Notes: generated by a model from the letters alone, not told the origin. Counted from the first letter of the stretch, positions 27,680-37,311 are shown. The stretch: 60,397 nt of DNA from CAYYWP01 sp050176585 (GCA_050176585.1 JBFXHX010000026.1:1-60397); one strand, 5' to 3'. Translations and numbers: made by a program.

Positions 27680-30600
27680 TCAGAGCTCGACGACCTGGGC
27701 GGCCTTCCCGGCCGTGACGAGCAGGTCGCGCATCCACTCGTGACACGTGAGATAGAGCACCTGTTGCTGGCGGGCGAAGTCGCCGAGCACCCGCGCCATC
27801 GCAGTGGCGCGCTCGGCGTCGAAGTTCACCAACACGTCGTCCATGACCACCGGCAGCGCGGGGCCGCGGCGCGCCAGCTCCGCGGCGAGGCCGAGCCGCA
27901 CCGCCAGGTAGAGCTGCTCGGCCGTGCCGCGGCTCAGCTCCGCGCCCGGTTGTTTGATCGCGCCGGTGCGCTCGATCACCACCAGCGCCCGCCCTTCGGC
28001 GTCCTGGGCCACGCGTTCGTAGCGACCGCCGGTGACGGCTTGCAGAATCTGCGAAGCCGCGCGCAGCACGGCCGGCTGCCGCGTGTGTTCGAAGTTCGCG
28101 CGCGCTTCCTCGATGAATCCGGTAGCGGCGGCGAGCAAGCGCCAGTCTCGCACGGCTTCGTCGAGCTCGGCGGTGAGTGCGGCCCACTCCATCTCGAGCG
28201 TGGGCACGTCCTCGGCGCCTTCCAGCTCCTGACACGCGGCGGCAGCGGCGCTCCAGGCCGCCTCGGCCAGCGACACGTGACGCTCGAGCTCGGGCACTTC
28301 CGCGACGAGCGCGGCGAGCCGCGCCTCGCCAGCCGCTTGACCGTCGCCGAAGGCGTCGGCCGCGCCCTGCCAACCAGCGCGCTCGGCCAGCAGGCGCTCG
28401 CGCTCGGCGACCACGCGTTCCAGCTCGCGCCGGCGGAGCGCGCGCCCGCGGCGATCCGCCAGCTCGCGCTCGTCTGCAACACCGGCGCGCTCGAGCACCG
28501 CCGCGAGCGCCGCCTCCGCGCGCTGGCGCGCGCCGCGGGCCGTTTCCAGTCGGGCGCGGCGGTCATCGAGTTCGGCGATCAGCGCCGCCCGGCGCAGTTG
28601 CTGAGCGACTTGCACCTGCGCCCGCGCGCGCACCGCGGCGACGCGCTCGACGAGCGCGTCGCCGGCCAACGCCGCGCTCTCCTCACCGGCGCGCTCGAGC
28701 ACGGCACGCGCCCGCTCCTCCCATGGAGCGAGCAGACCGACGAGCTGCCGCAGCTCGCGTTCGGCGGCGTCGCGCGCGGTCAGCGCATCGTGCGCCGATT
28801 GCAAAACGGCGACGCGCTCGAGGGCAGCCGCCGGTTCCACGTCCTCGCCGAGCCCGGCGTACACCGCCCAGGCCCTCCACTCCGAGGCGAGCGCCGCGCG
28901 CGCCCGCTCCGACGCGAGCTGGTCCTCGCGCCGGGTCGCGGCGTTCTCCGCCGCGGCGCGCCGCAGCGGCTCGAGCTCGGCGAGCCGCGCCTGCACCGCG
29001 GCCTGCCGGTCGCACGCTGCCTCTTCGCGGGCGAGCTCCTCGGCGCACGCTTCGAGCTCGGCGGGCCCGGGGAGGCGCGGCAGGCCGAGTGCTTCGGCGT
29101 CGGTCCCGAGCGCATCGCTCAGCTCGGCCGCAGTGCGCCACGCCTGATCGCGGCCGTGCCGGGCCGCTTCCAGGTCGCTGCGCAGCGCGCGGCGCGCGAC
29201 GTCCCGCTCATGGGCTCGCGCGCGCGCGACACCGCTCCATCGGATGGCGAGGAGCACCCCGATGGCGGCGATCACCGCCGGCGCCGCAATCGGTGGCGCG
29301 CCGGACCATACCGCCCAGGCGAGCGCGAATAGCGCCGCGATGGCCAGGGCTGGTGCCAGCCAGGTCGGCGGGCCCTCGGCGCCGCGGCGGTCCAGTGCGC
29401 GCAGCGCCTCTTCGCGCTCCCGCGCCTCTTGTGCCAGCCGCTCGCCGAGACCGCGCTGCTCGAGCATCGACGCGAGTGCTTCGCGCACGTGAGCCAGCCG
29501 CTGGCGACGGGCAGCGACCTCGTCGGCGCGCGGCGCGCGCGCGAGGAGCTCGGTCCGGATCGCCGCGGCGAAGCGCTCGATGGACTCGGCTTGTTCGGCG
29601 GCCGCCGCGGCCCGCAACTGCGCCTGCGCGGCCTCGTCGGCGCTCGCCTGCAAACGCGCTTGCCATTCCCGCACCCGATCGCGCTCGCCGCCCAAGCGGC
29701 CCCACTCGCCGATCGCCGCGTCGTCCCACTCTTCGCCACAGCGCCGCAGCCGCTCGGCACACGCCGCGGCCGCCTCAGTGGCGCGGGCTTGCGCCACTGC
29801 CACCCCGCCGAGCTGGAACCGATACAAGGCCGCGCCGGCGCTCAGCGCCTCGAGGTCTTCCGCGATGCGTACCGCTCCGTCGCCAGCGGGAAGGACGGCG
29901 AGTTGCGCCTCGGCAGCCGCGCATTCGCCAGCGAGCGCGTCACACGCACCCCCCGCCGCCAACAAGCACTCGCGCGCCGCCCGCACCTCATCTTCGAGGC
30001 CCTCGGGCGGCATTGCGACAGCGCCGAGCGCGGCGACCTCCGCCCGCGCGGCGCGCAGTGCCTCCCACAGCGGCCACGCTTGCAGCACGGCAGCGGCGCG
30101 CGCGCGACTCTCCGCGTGCATCGCCAATTGCGCGCGCGATTCGGCGGCAGCGGCGGCGGCGGACTCCAGCGCCTGCCGGCGCTGCGGATAACCGAGCGCG
30201 CGCCGGCGCGCCGCGGCCAGGCGCGGGCCGAGCGCGTTCAAGGCGCCGATCAGGCCGGTCACGCGCCTCGGCGCGTCCCCTTCGAGCCGCGCCGCTGTCT
30301 GCGCCGCCAGTGTCTCGAGGGCGCTGCGCGCCGACCGCCCGGCGCCGACGAGGCTGGCCGAGAACAGCGCCTCGCGGATGCCATCGGTGTCGAGCGCAGC
30401 GAGCGAGTGGAGGTCGTCGAGGGTCACCGAAAACACGGCGCGAAACAGCTTCGCGTCGGCACCGCCGAGCAGATGCGCGAGGTCGTCCAAACTGCCCGCC
30501 GAGCCGTCCGGCATGGTGACCAGCGCTGCGCCGCGCCCGCCGAGATCACGCGCCACGACGTAGTGGCCGTCCCGATCGACGATGCGAACCCGGCCGCCGA

Positions 30601-30802
30601 ACGGAGCGCCATTCGCCGGTGCGTACCGGCCGTTGCCATCGCCGCTCACAACCCCGAACAGCATCGCGCGCAGGAACTCCAGCAGCGTGCTCTTGCCGGC
30701 TTCGTTGGCGCCGTAAATGACCGTCAGCCCGTCGGGCACGGCCGTGGCGGCAGACGCTTGCAGCGCGCCGAAGCGGTCGACCTCCCAGCCGGCAATCCTC
30801 AC
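27680..30802 (-). CDS. YhaN-like (SbcC/Rad50-type) AAA+ ABC ATPase
   Basis: A 1040-residue SMC-like ATPase. VRIAGWEVDRFGAL opens the N-terminal lobe, with Walker A GANEAGKSTLL at about residues 31-41. Long Ala/Glu/Arg-rich coiled coils follow, interrupted by a hydrophobic pair (PPTWLAPALAIAALFALAWA ... IAAPAVIAAIGVLLAI) that occurs in YhaN proteins in place of a zinc hook. The C-terminal lobe has signature LSRGTAEQLYLAVRLGL, Walker B LPVVMDDVLVNFD and switch CHEWMRDLL. GTG 30802 overlaps the nuclease-like gene stop (GTGA). It should pair with that subunit in DNA end processing or sensing. Confidence 0.85.
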   Translation of the reverse strand: MRIAGWEVDRFGALQASAATAVPDGLTVIYGANEAGKSTLLEFLRAMLFGVVSGDGNGRYAPANGAPFGGRVRIVDRDGHYVVARDLGGRGAALVTMPDGSAGSLDDLAHLLGGADAKLFRAVFSVTLDDLHSLAALDTDGIREALFSASLVGAGRSARSALETLAAQTAARLEGDAPRRVTGLIGALNALGPRLAAARRRALGYPQRRQALESAAAAAAESRAQLAMHAESRARAAAVLQAWPLWEALRAARAEVAALGAVAMPPEGLEDEVRAARECLLAAGGACDALAGECAAAEAQLAVLPAGDGAVRIAEDLEALSAGAALYRFQLGGVAVAQARATEAAAACAERLRRCGEEWDDAAIGEWGRLGGERDRVREWQARLQASADEAAQAQLRAAAAAEQAESIERFAAAIRTELLARAPRADEVAARRQRLAHVREALASMLEQRGLGERLAQEAREREEALRALDRRGAEGPPTWLAPALAIAALFALAWAVWSGAPPIAAPAVIAAIGVLLAIRWSGVARARAHERDVARRALRSDLEAARHGRDQAWRTAAELSDALGTDAEALGLPRLPGPAELEACAEELAREEAACDRQAAVQARLAELEPLRRAAAENAATRREDQLASERARAALASEWRAWAVYAGLGEDVEPAAALERVAVLQSAHDALTARDAAERELRQLVGLLAPWEERARAVLERAGEESAALAGDALVERVAAVRARAQVQVAQQLRRAALIAELDDRRARLETARGARQRAEAALAAVLERAGVADERELADRRGRALRRRELERVVAERERLLAERAGWQGAADAFGDGQAAGEARLAALVAEVPELERHVSLAEAAWSAAAAACQELEGAEDVPTLEMEWAALTAELDEAVRDWRLLAAATGFIEEARANFEHTRQPAVLRAASQILQAVTGGRYERVAQDAEGRALVVIERTGAIKQPGAELSRGTAEQLYLAVRLGLAAELARRGPALPVVMDDVLVNFDAERATAMARVLGDFARQQQVLYLTCHEWMRDLLVTAGKAAQVVEL

Positions 30803-32019
30803 CGCTCCTCCTCCGCCGCGACCAGGGCGTCGACCGCGAGTGCGGCCGCTTCGTCCAGCAGCAGCTCCGCATCGCGCGGCTCCAGCGCCGCCGTCCACCT
30901 CGCGCGCAGCGCGTCCGAGCGCCGTTGCAGAAACGCCGCCGCCCGTTGGGCGTCGCCGATCAACAGGGCGCGTTGTCGCCCCACTTCGGCGGCGAGATCG
31001 TCGCCGCCGGTCGCCACCGGCGAGGGCGGGATGGCGCGCAGCGCGGCCCACCACGTGAACGGTTCCCCCGGCTCACCGGCGCGCAAATCGGCGAGCACGC
31101 TGGCGCGCACGTCGGGCAAGCGGAGGGCGCGGCAGACTTCCGGACCGCCAGCGACCAGCGCGGTCAGCACCAGCGCGCGGCCCTCGTGCTCGTCGCGCAG
31201 CATCGCCGCCGCATGCAGAAGCTGACCGCGCAAAGCGCCGAGGTCGGCCGCGGCTGTCACGCGCACCTCGGCTGCGCGTACGCAATCCAGCGGCTCCAAC
31301 GTCACCTGCGCGACCGCATCGTCTTGGAACTCGATCAGCGCCGCGCCCTTGGCGCCCAGCTCGTCACGCGCGCGAGCCTGCGGTGTCCCCGGGGACACGA
31401 TGCAGGGATTCTCCCGCCGGTGAACCATGAGGGTGCGCGCCCCGCCGAGCGCCCAGCAATCGAGCTGGCTCGTGCGCAAAGTATCGATTGTGACCCGGGC
31501 GGGGTCGCCGCCGCCATCCAACACGCCGTGGAGGACGCCGATGTGCAGCCCCGGCGTCTTGTCCCGGCGGAGTCCCCGAGCCGCCTGCTCCGCCCCGCGC
31601 TCCGCGGCAGATGCGGCGCCGTGGATGGTCGCCAGCCGCACGCCATCCCGCCGCAACGCGACGGCAGCGCCGGCGGCCGGGAACGCAGTGACCCCCTCCG
31701 GCCACGGCTGGGCCGCGATCTCGCGCGGATCGCTCGTCCCGAGCGCGACGAAGGCGGGGATGCCGTGGGCGGCCAGACGGCGAAATCCCTGCTGTAGACG
31801 GGCGTGCGCGCGCACGCCGCGCTCCAGCCCGGCCGCCAGCCCGCCCGCGAGCAGGACGGCCGCGACCCGCCGCCCTATCGCGCAGTCGATCAGCGCGTCC
31901 CAAGCGACGAGTGGTGCATCGCGCAGCGCCGCGGCTACCCGGGGCGGCGTCCGGCCCACACCGGTAAACGGCGCATCGAGGTGCAGCTCGGCGGCGTGCA
32001 ACACAGCAAACCGGCTCAT
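30799..32019 (-). CDS. YhaO-like (SbcD/Mre11-type) subunit with degraded active site
   Basis: A 406-residue protein aligning from end to end with YhaO-type DNA-repair metallophosphoesterases, but most metal-ligand motifs are altered. ADLH is AELH (E11), GD is GG (G60), GNHD is GTSD (residues 94-97), and WALGHIH is WALGGAR (G193, R195). Only H13 and the His in GVLH (H164) survive. The scaffold segments (HLDAPFTGV, LLAGGLAAG, CWALGG, IVSPGTPQAR) are well kept and the frame is intact, so this is not simple decay. Phosphodiesterase activity is predicted lost. The C-terminal ~150 residues likely bind the YhaN coiled coil. ATG 32019 precedes MSRFAVLHAAELHLD. Confidence 0.82.
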   Translation of the reverse strand: MSRFAVLHAAELHLDAPFTGVGRTPPRVAAALRDAPLVAWDALIDCAIGRRVAAVLLAGGLAAGLERGVRAHARLQQGFRRLAAHGIPAFVALGTSDPREIAAQPWPEGVTAFPAAGAAVALRRDGVRLATIHGAASAAERGAEQAARGLRRDKTPGLHIGVLHGVLDGGGDPARVTIDTLRTSQLDCWALGGARTLMVHRRENPCIVSPGTPQARARDELGAKGAALIEFQDDAVAQVTLEPLDCVRAAEVRVTAAADLGALRGQLLHAAAMLRDEHEGRALVLTALVAGGPEVCRALRLPDVRASVLADLRAGEPGEPFTWWAALRAIPPSPVATGGDDLAAEVGRQRALLIGDAQRAAAFLQRRSDALRARWTAALEPRDAELLLDEAAALAVDALVAAEEER

Positions 32020-32323
32020 GGCCGCGGATTGAAACCACACCGCCGCGGATGTTGCGAGCCCTGAACGCGAAGCGCAGCGGCGCTAGACTCCCGCCGACTC
32101 GACGTGTCCACGAATCAGCAAAGCACGGCTGCAACCCCTGACTCAGCACTAGGGTTTTCCCTAATCAAATCGGGGTTAATCCCAACTAGACGGACCGTGC
32201 GACTTGGACAATGTAACATACGTCAAATCCGGCGCCCTTAGGGGCGAACCCCCCGGAGTAAACGGCCGCTCTCAGCTGCCCCTGAGGGCGGCCACCCTCC
32301 GCGGAACGGCGCGGAGCCCATGC
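32020..32323. other. divergent intergenic region yhaO-like/phoD
   Basis: 304 bases between divergent genes, noticeably less GC-rich around 32150-32260 than its surroundings. No gene is seen. It contains the paired palindromes listed separately and should hold promoters for both directions. Confidence 0.6.
32151..32183. promoter_or_regulatory. paired palindromic elements upstream of phoD
   Basis: AGGGTTTTCCCT (32151-32162) and GGGGTTAATCCC (32172-32183) are two similar GGG-N(4-6)-CCC elements with centres 21 bases apart, about two helical turns. This spacing suits cooperative binding of a dimeric regulator. They do not resemble the E. coli Pho box. They lie 140-173 bases before the phoD start. 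Confidence 0.35.
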
Positions 32324-33781
32324 ATGCCGTTAGGCGCAGTAGTGCTCGCATGTCTGACGGTCATCTGGAATCTGGCGTCCGCGGCTCCGGCCCCTGAAAG
32401 CGCACAGCATCTGACACACGGCCCCGCCGCCGGCGAGATCGGGTCCGGGCAGGCGGTACTCTGGGGCCGCTGCGATGGTCCGGGCACATTGCAGGTGGAG
32501 CTGTTGAAGTCGCAGCGCCATGCAGCGGTCGAGGTCGAGGCGGAGCGCGACTACACGGGCCGTGTTGCACTGCGCGGCCTCGCGCCCGACACCGCGTATG
32601 CATATCGAATGTGGTGCGCGAGCGGGCACACGACCTCGAGCGAGGTTGCTTCCACCGGCAGTTTCCGCACGGCGCCGGCGGACGACCGGCCACGGCCGGT
32701 GCGCGTCGTATGGGGAGGGGACCTCGGCGGTCAGAATGTGTGCCGGGATCGCCGCCAGGGGTATCCAATCTTCGCGACCATGTCGGCGCGCCGCCCCGAT
32801 CTGTTCGTCGCCCTCGGCGATATGATTTACGCCGACGACGTCTGCCGGGACTTCGGTCGGTACGGCAACGCGCAACTCCCCGGTCCATCGGCGGCGCGCG
32901 ATCGCGCCGGCTACTGGGCGCACTGGCGCTACAACCGCGAAGATACTCACGCGCGCGCGCTGCTCGCACAGGTACCGATGATTCCGGTGTGGGACGATCA
33001 CGAGACGCGCGACGACGCCGGCCCTAGCGACGATGCGCCGCCGGATGACCCCGGCGCGCACCTGATGCCGGCCGCGCTGGACGCCTTTCTCGACTACCAG
33101 CCGCTGCTGCCGCCGGCCGACGCGCCCACGCGCGTCTACCGCCGCGTGCGCTGGGGCAGGCACCTCGAGCTGTTCGCACTCGATACCCGCCAGTACCGCG
33201 AGCCCAATACCGCGCCGGATTCGGAGAGCGCGCCAAAGAGCATGCTCGGCGCGGCACAGCGCACCTGGCTCGAACAGTCATTGGCCGCTTCCGACGCGAC
33301 CTGGAAGATCATCATCAGCAGCGTGCCGCTCGCGATCCCCACCGGTGCTGCCGCGCGCGACGGCTTCGCCTCCGGCGATTCGACCGGCGGTTTCGAGCGC
33401 GAAGCCGCGGCGCTGTTCGCGGCTTTGCGCGCGCACGGCATCCGCAATCACCTCTGGATCACCACCGACGTCCACTTCGCCACCGCGTTGCTCTACCGCC
33501 CGGTGCGCGCCGACCCGGCGTGGATCTCGCGCGAGATCATCACCGGGCCGCTGAACGCCGGCGTGTTCCCGAACCGCCGGCTCGATTCGACGTTTCGCCC
33601 CCAGCGACTCTTTTTCTACGCACCCGAGACCGCAGACGCGATTGCGTCTTTCGACACGGCGCAGGAGTGGTTCAACTTCGGCGAGCTCGACGTGAGCGCC
33701 GATGGGCGCTTCACGGTGCGCATCATCAACGGCCGCGGTCGCGTGGTGTACGAGCTCGCGCTGGTTCCGAGCGACCGCTGA
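32324..33781 (+). CDS. phoD: PhoD-family alkaline phosphatase/phosphodiesterase
   Basis: A 485-residue secreted metallophosphoesterase. A signal peptide (MPLGAVVLACLTVIWNLASAAPA) is followed by a fibronectin-like PhoD_N domain (GRVALRGLAPDTAYAYRMWC) and the catalytic domain. Metal/active-site blocks are VVWGGDLGGQ, DLFVALGDMIYADD, IPVWDDHETRDD and ITTDVHFAT. It hydrolyses phosphate mono- or diesters outside the cytoplasmic membrane. ATG 32324 is chosen because it starts the signal peptide; an upstream in-frame ATG at 32204 would bury it behind 40 unlikely residues. Confidence 0.85.
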   Translation: MPLGAVVLACLTVIWNLASAAPAPESAQHLTHGPAAGEIGSGQAVLWGRCDGPGTLQVELLKSQRHAAVEVEAERDYTGRVALRGLAPDTAYAYRMWCASGHTTSSEVASTGSFRTAPADDRPRPVRVVWGGDLGGQNVCRDRRQGYPIFATMSARRPDLFVALGDMIYADDVCRDFGRYGNAQLPGPSAARDRAGYWAHWRYNREDTHARALLAQVPMIPVWDDHETRDDAGPSDDAPPDDPGAHLMPAALDAFLDYQPLLPPADAPTRVYRRVRWGRHLELFALDTRQYREPNTAPDSESAPKSMLGAAQRTWLEQSLAASDATWKIIISSVPLAIPTGAAARDGFASGDSTGGFEREAAALFAALRAHGIRNHLWITTDVHFATALLYRPVRADPAWISREIITGPLNAGVFPNRRLDSTFRPQRLFFYAPETADAIASFDTAQEWFNFGELDVSADGRFTVRIINGRGRVVYELALVPSDR

Positions 33782-34041
33782 TGCGCCCCGCGTCGACCCG
33801 CGCGCACACCTGCTGAACTCGCGCGCGGAGGACCGCCACACGCCAGCGCCCGACCGCGCGCGTCGAGCCCGCATGCGTGGGTGAACAGGCGATACATGCG
33901 AGGGGCGTGCGGCTGTCACATCTACAATCTGTTCGCGCGCGCACGCCCCAATTCTGCCCGGCGCGCGCTCGGATCCGCTAGCGCGCCGCCGCGAGTGCGG
34001 ATACCGGTTCCGTTGGCTCGGCGGTTGCTGTCGTCACCAGC

Positions 34042-35154
34042 GTGACACTGAATGGCCGATCGGGGGCCGCGCGCCTGCGCATCGCGCAAGTAGCGCCGTT
34101 GTACGAGAGCGTGCCGCCTCGCCTGTACGGCGGCACGGAGCGCGTGGTGGCGTATTTGACCGAAGCGCTGGTGGATGCCGGACACGCGGTGACGTTGTTC
34201 GCCAGTGGCGATTCGCGCACGCGGGCCGAGCTGGTGCCGCAATGTGAGGAGGCTCTCAGGCTGGCGGGCTGCGATGATCCCATTGCGTACCACGTCCGCA
34301 TGCACAGTCAGGTGTATCGACGCGCGGCAGACTTCGACCTGATCCACTGCCACACCGATTATCTGAGCCTGCCCACTGCGGGCCTCGTCGACACGCCCAC
34401 CCTGATCACCTTGCACGGGCGGCTGGACATTCCGGCGTTGCGGCCGTTGTACGCGGACCATGGGCACGTGCCGCTGGTATCGATCAGCGATGCGCAGCGC
34501 GTGCCGTTGCCCGCGGCCAACTGGCTCGCCACCGTGTACCACGGGCTGCCCCCCGAGTTGTACCGGTACTCCGCCGAGGGTGGCGACTATCTGCTGTTCC
34601 TGGGGCGGCTCTCGCCGGAGAAGTGCCCGGACACCGCGATACGCGCGGCGCGGCGCGCCGGTATCCGACTGCGCATCGCCGCCAAGGTGGACGGCGTCGA
34701 TAAAGCGTACTTCACCAAGACAGTGGAACCACTGCTCGACGATCCATTGGTCGAATTCATCGGCGAGGTCGGCGAAGCCGACAAGGAGAAGCTGCTGCGC
34801 GGCGCGCTGGCCCTGCTGTTCCCGATCGATTGGCCGGAACCGTTTGGCCTGGTGATGATCGAGTCGCTCGCCTGTGGAACGCCGGTGATCGCGCGACCGC
34901 GCGGCTCCGTTCCGGAGGTCCTGCGCCACGGCGTGACGGGATTGGTCTGCGAGACGGAGGACATGCTAGTCGACGCCATCCGGCACGTCCGCGATCTGGA
35001 CCGCGCCGCCTGCCGGGCGGAATTCGAGCAGCGCTTTACCGTGGCGGCGATGACGCGCCGCTACCTCGACGTGTACGCGGCGCTGGTGGGCGGCAGCCCC
35101 GTTCCCGCGCTCCAGCGCCACACCGTGGGATGCCTTCCGAGCGCATTCGCATAG
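34042..35154 (+). CDS. glycosyltransferase family 4
   Basis: A 370-residue GT-B retaining transferase. The N-terminal acceptor domain has LRIAQVAPLYESVPPRLYGG with the Gly-rich GGTERVVAYL loop. The C-terminal donor domain has YLLFLGRLSPEKCPDTAI and the EX7E motif in WPEPFGLVMIESLACGTPVI (about residues 267-275). It begins with GTG and its last 25 bases overlap the debranching-enzyme gene, so translation is coupled. The neighbour suggests alpha-glucan or glucoside metabolism. Donor and acceptor are not determined. The 260 bases upstream hold no gene. Confidence 0.85.
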   Translation: MTLNGRSGAARLRIAQVAPLYESVPPRLYGGTERVVAYLTEALVDAGHAVTLFASGDSRTRAELVPQCEEALRLAGCDDPIAYHVRMHSQVYRRAADFDLIHCHTDYLSLPTAGLVDTPTLITLHGRLDIPALRPLYADHGHVPLVSISDAQRVPLPAANWLATVYHGLPPELYRYSAEGGDYLLFLGRLSPEKCPDTAIRAARRAGIRLRIAAKVDGVDKAYFTKTVEPLLDDPLVEFIGEVGEADKEKLLRGALALLFPIDWPEPFGLVMIESLACGTPVIARPRGSVPEVLRHGVTGLVCETEDMLVDAIRHVRDLDRAACRAEFEQRFTVAAMTRRYLDVYAALVGGSPVPALQRHTVGCLPSAFA

Positions 35155-37292
35155 GCGACGACTACTACCTGTTGGCGGCGGCGGTGCCGGCGCACGGGCA
35201 CCATCTGGTGCTCAATCACGGCAACAGCTTCGCGGTCGTCGACGATGCCGGCGACGTACCGTTCGCCAGCTTCGGACCGGTCGGGCTGTTCTGCAACGGC
35301 ACCCGCTTTCTCGATCGGTTCGAGCTCAGGCTGAACGGCGGCTTTCCCGTCGTGCTGAGCGCTGCGCCCACGGATGATGAAACCGAGCTGGTCACCTATC
35401 TGACGAACCCGGACGAGCGGCGGGGCGGCGAGGTGGTCGTGCAACGGGACACCCTCGCCATCGAAAGACGCAAAGTGCTGATCGACGGCGCGCTATTCGA
35501 GACCCTGCACATCAAGAACTATCGCGTCGAGCCGCTCGAGGTCGTGCTCAGCATCTTGTTCACCGCCGATTTCGCCGATCTGTTCGAGCTGCGCGGCGTC
35601 GAGCGAGCGGCGCGCGGGCGAATCACGCCGCCGCGGGTCGATGGCCAGCGCGTCTCGATCGATTATATCGGGCTCGATGAGGTGGCGCGCGCGCTCGAGC
35701 TCGAATTCGCGCCCGACCTGTGGCGGGTCGGTCCCGACGTCGCCGAGCTCAAGCTCAGGTTGGCGCCCGGCGCCGAGGCGCGGGCCCGCGTGACCGTGCA
35801 CTGCCGCGTCGGCGATCGCACCGCCGCGCCGCCGGACCCCGCGAGCGCACTGATGGCGGTGCGCAGCGAGCGGCAGGAGAACAGCGCGCTCTTCACCACC
35901 ATCGTCTCGAGCAACGCCGCATTCAATGAGTGGATCAACGGCGCGGTGCGCGACCTCGCGCTGCTCCGCGCCCAGCAGCCCTGCGGCGCATACGTGTATG
36001 CGGGCATTCCGTGGTTCGCCACGGTTTTCGGCCGCGACGGTTTGATCACCTCGCTCGAGACGCTGGCGTTCGCCCCCGACATGAGTGTCGGCACGCTGCG
36101 CTGTTTGGCAGCCCTGCAGGGCCGGGAGTACGACGCCTGGCGCGAGGAGGAGCCCGGCAAGATCCTGCACGAGCTGCGCTTCGGCGAGATGGCCGCCACC
36201 GGCGAGATCCCGTTCGCGCGCTATTACGGCAGCATCGATGCCACGCCGCTGTTCATCGCGCTGCTCGCCGGGTACGGGGATCGCACCGGAGATCTCGAGC
36301 TGGTGCGCGAGATGTGGCCCGCGGCGAACGCGGCGATGGATTGGATCCTGCGCAGGATCGATGCCCGCGGGTACCTGAGCTACGAACGGCGCACGCCGAA
36401 AGGGTTGATCAACCAGGGATGGAAAGACTCGCACGAGGCGGTCTCGCATGCCGACGGGCGGCTGGCGGAGCCGCCGATCGCGCTCTGCGAGGTGCAGGGC
36501 TACGTGTACGCGGCGTTGCGCGGCATGGCGAGCCTCGCGCGCCGGCTCGGCGAGCCGAGCGGCGCTGCCGCCTGGGACGGCGAGGCCGATGTGCTGCGCG
36601 CCCGCTTCGCGCGCGATTTCTGGTTCGCCGACGAGGGCACGTACGTGCTGGCGCTCGATCGGCACGGCCAGCCCTGCCAGGTCGTCAGCTCGAACGCAGG
36701 TCACTGTCTCATCAGCGGCATTGCCGAACCGGCGCACGCCGGGCACGTGGTCGCGCGGTTGATGCGCGACGATTGTTTCTGCGGATGGGGCATCCGCACG
36801 CTGTCGACCCAGGCGCGCCGCTACAACCCCATGAGCTATCACAACGGCTCGGTGTGGCCGCATGACAACGCGTTGATCGGCGCGGGGTTCGCGCGCTCCG
36901 GTTTTCGCACCCGCGCCGCGGAGATCCTGACCGCGCTGTTCGAAGCCAGCTTCGGGCTCGAGGACCGCCGCCTACCGGAGCTCTTCTGCGGGTTTCCGCG
37001 CTCCGAGCGCGAGCAGCCGGTCCCCTACCCCGTCGCGTGCCGGCCGCAGGCGTGGGCCGCTGGCAGCGTGTTTCTGCTGCTGCAGGCGGCGCTCGGATTG
37101 ACCATCGATGCGTGGCGCCGCCGTGTGAGCTTCCACCAACCAGTGCTCCCCTTCTGGCTGGATTACGTCGAGATTCGCGGCCTGCGCGTGCGCGACGCGC
37201 GCGTGGACGTCCGCATCGTGCGCGGCCGCAAGAGCGCCGCGCTCGAGGTGGTGGACAGACACGGCGAGGTCGACATCGTGGTGCTCAAGTAG
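35130..37292 (+). CDS. amylo-alpha-1,6-glucosidase (glycogen debranching type)
   Basis: A 720-residue protein. The N-terminal beta domain (GDE_N_bis type: NHGNSFAVVDDAGDVPFASF, GLFCNGTRFLDRFEL) precedes an (alpha/alpha)6 barrel of the GDE_C/GH-like type. The barrel includes YVYAGIPWFATVFGRDGLIT, RYYGSIDATPLFIALLA, GLINQGWKDSHEAVSHADGR and NPMSYHNGSVWPHDNALIG with the expected acidic residues. Such proteins cleave alpha-1,6 branches or related glucans. The start lies 25 bases inside the GT4 gene. The next gene follows after 19 bases. Confidence 0.86.
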   Translation: MPSERIRIGDDYYLLAAAVPAHGHHLVLNHGNSFAVVDDAGDVPFASFGPVGLFCNGTRFLDRFELRLNGGFPVVLSAAPTDDETELVTYLTNPDERRGGEVVVQRDTLAIERRKVLIDGALFETLHIKNYRVEPLEVVLSILFTADFADLFELRGVERAARGRITPPRVDGQRVSIDYIGLDEVARALELEFAPDLWRVGPDVAELKLRLAPGAEARARVTVHCRVGDRTAAPPDPASALMAVRSERQENSALFTTIVSSNAAFNEWINGAVRDLALLRAQQPCGAYVYAGIPWFATVFGRDGLITSLETLAFAPDMSVGTLRCLAALQGREYDAWREEEPGKILHELRFGEMAATGEIPFARYYGSIDATPLFIALLAGYGDRTGDLELVREMWPAANAAMDWILRRIDARGYLSYERRTPKGLINQGWKDSHEAVSHADGRLAEPPIALCEVQGYVYAALRGMASLARRLGEPSGAAAWDGEADVLRARFARDFWFADEGTYVLALDRHGQPCQVVSSNAGHCLISGIAEPAHAGHVVARLMRDDCFCGWGIRTLSTQARRYNPMSYHNGSVWPHDNALIGAGFARSGFRTRAAEILTALFEASFGLEDRRLPELFCGFPRSEREQPVPYPVACRPQAWAAGSVFLLLQAALGLTIDAWRRRVSFHQPVLPFWLDYVEIRGLRVRDARVDVRIVRGRKSAALEVVDRHGEVDIVVLK

Positions 37293-37311
37293 CACGCGCC
37301 GAGGATGCGAG

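Noticed and set aside
27419..30519. Long open frames on the plus strand opposite the YhaN-like gene
   Set aside because: They are antisense to a gene with clear Walker motifs, are low-complexity Arg/Ala/Pro/His-rich, and match no family. High GC makes such shadows common.
32204..32323. N-terminal extension of PhoD
   Set aside because: It would place 40 residues before an otherwise normal signal peptide and overlaps the regulatory region.
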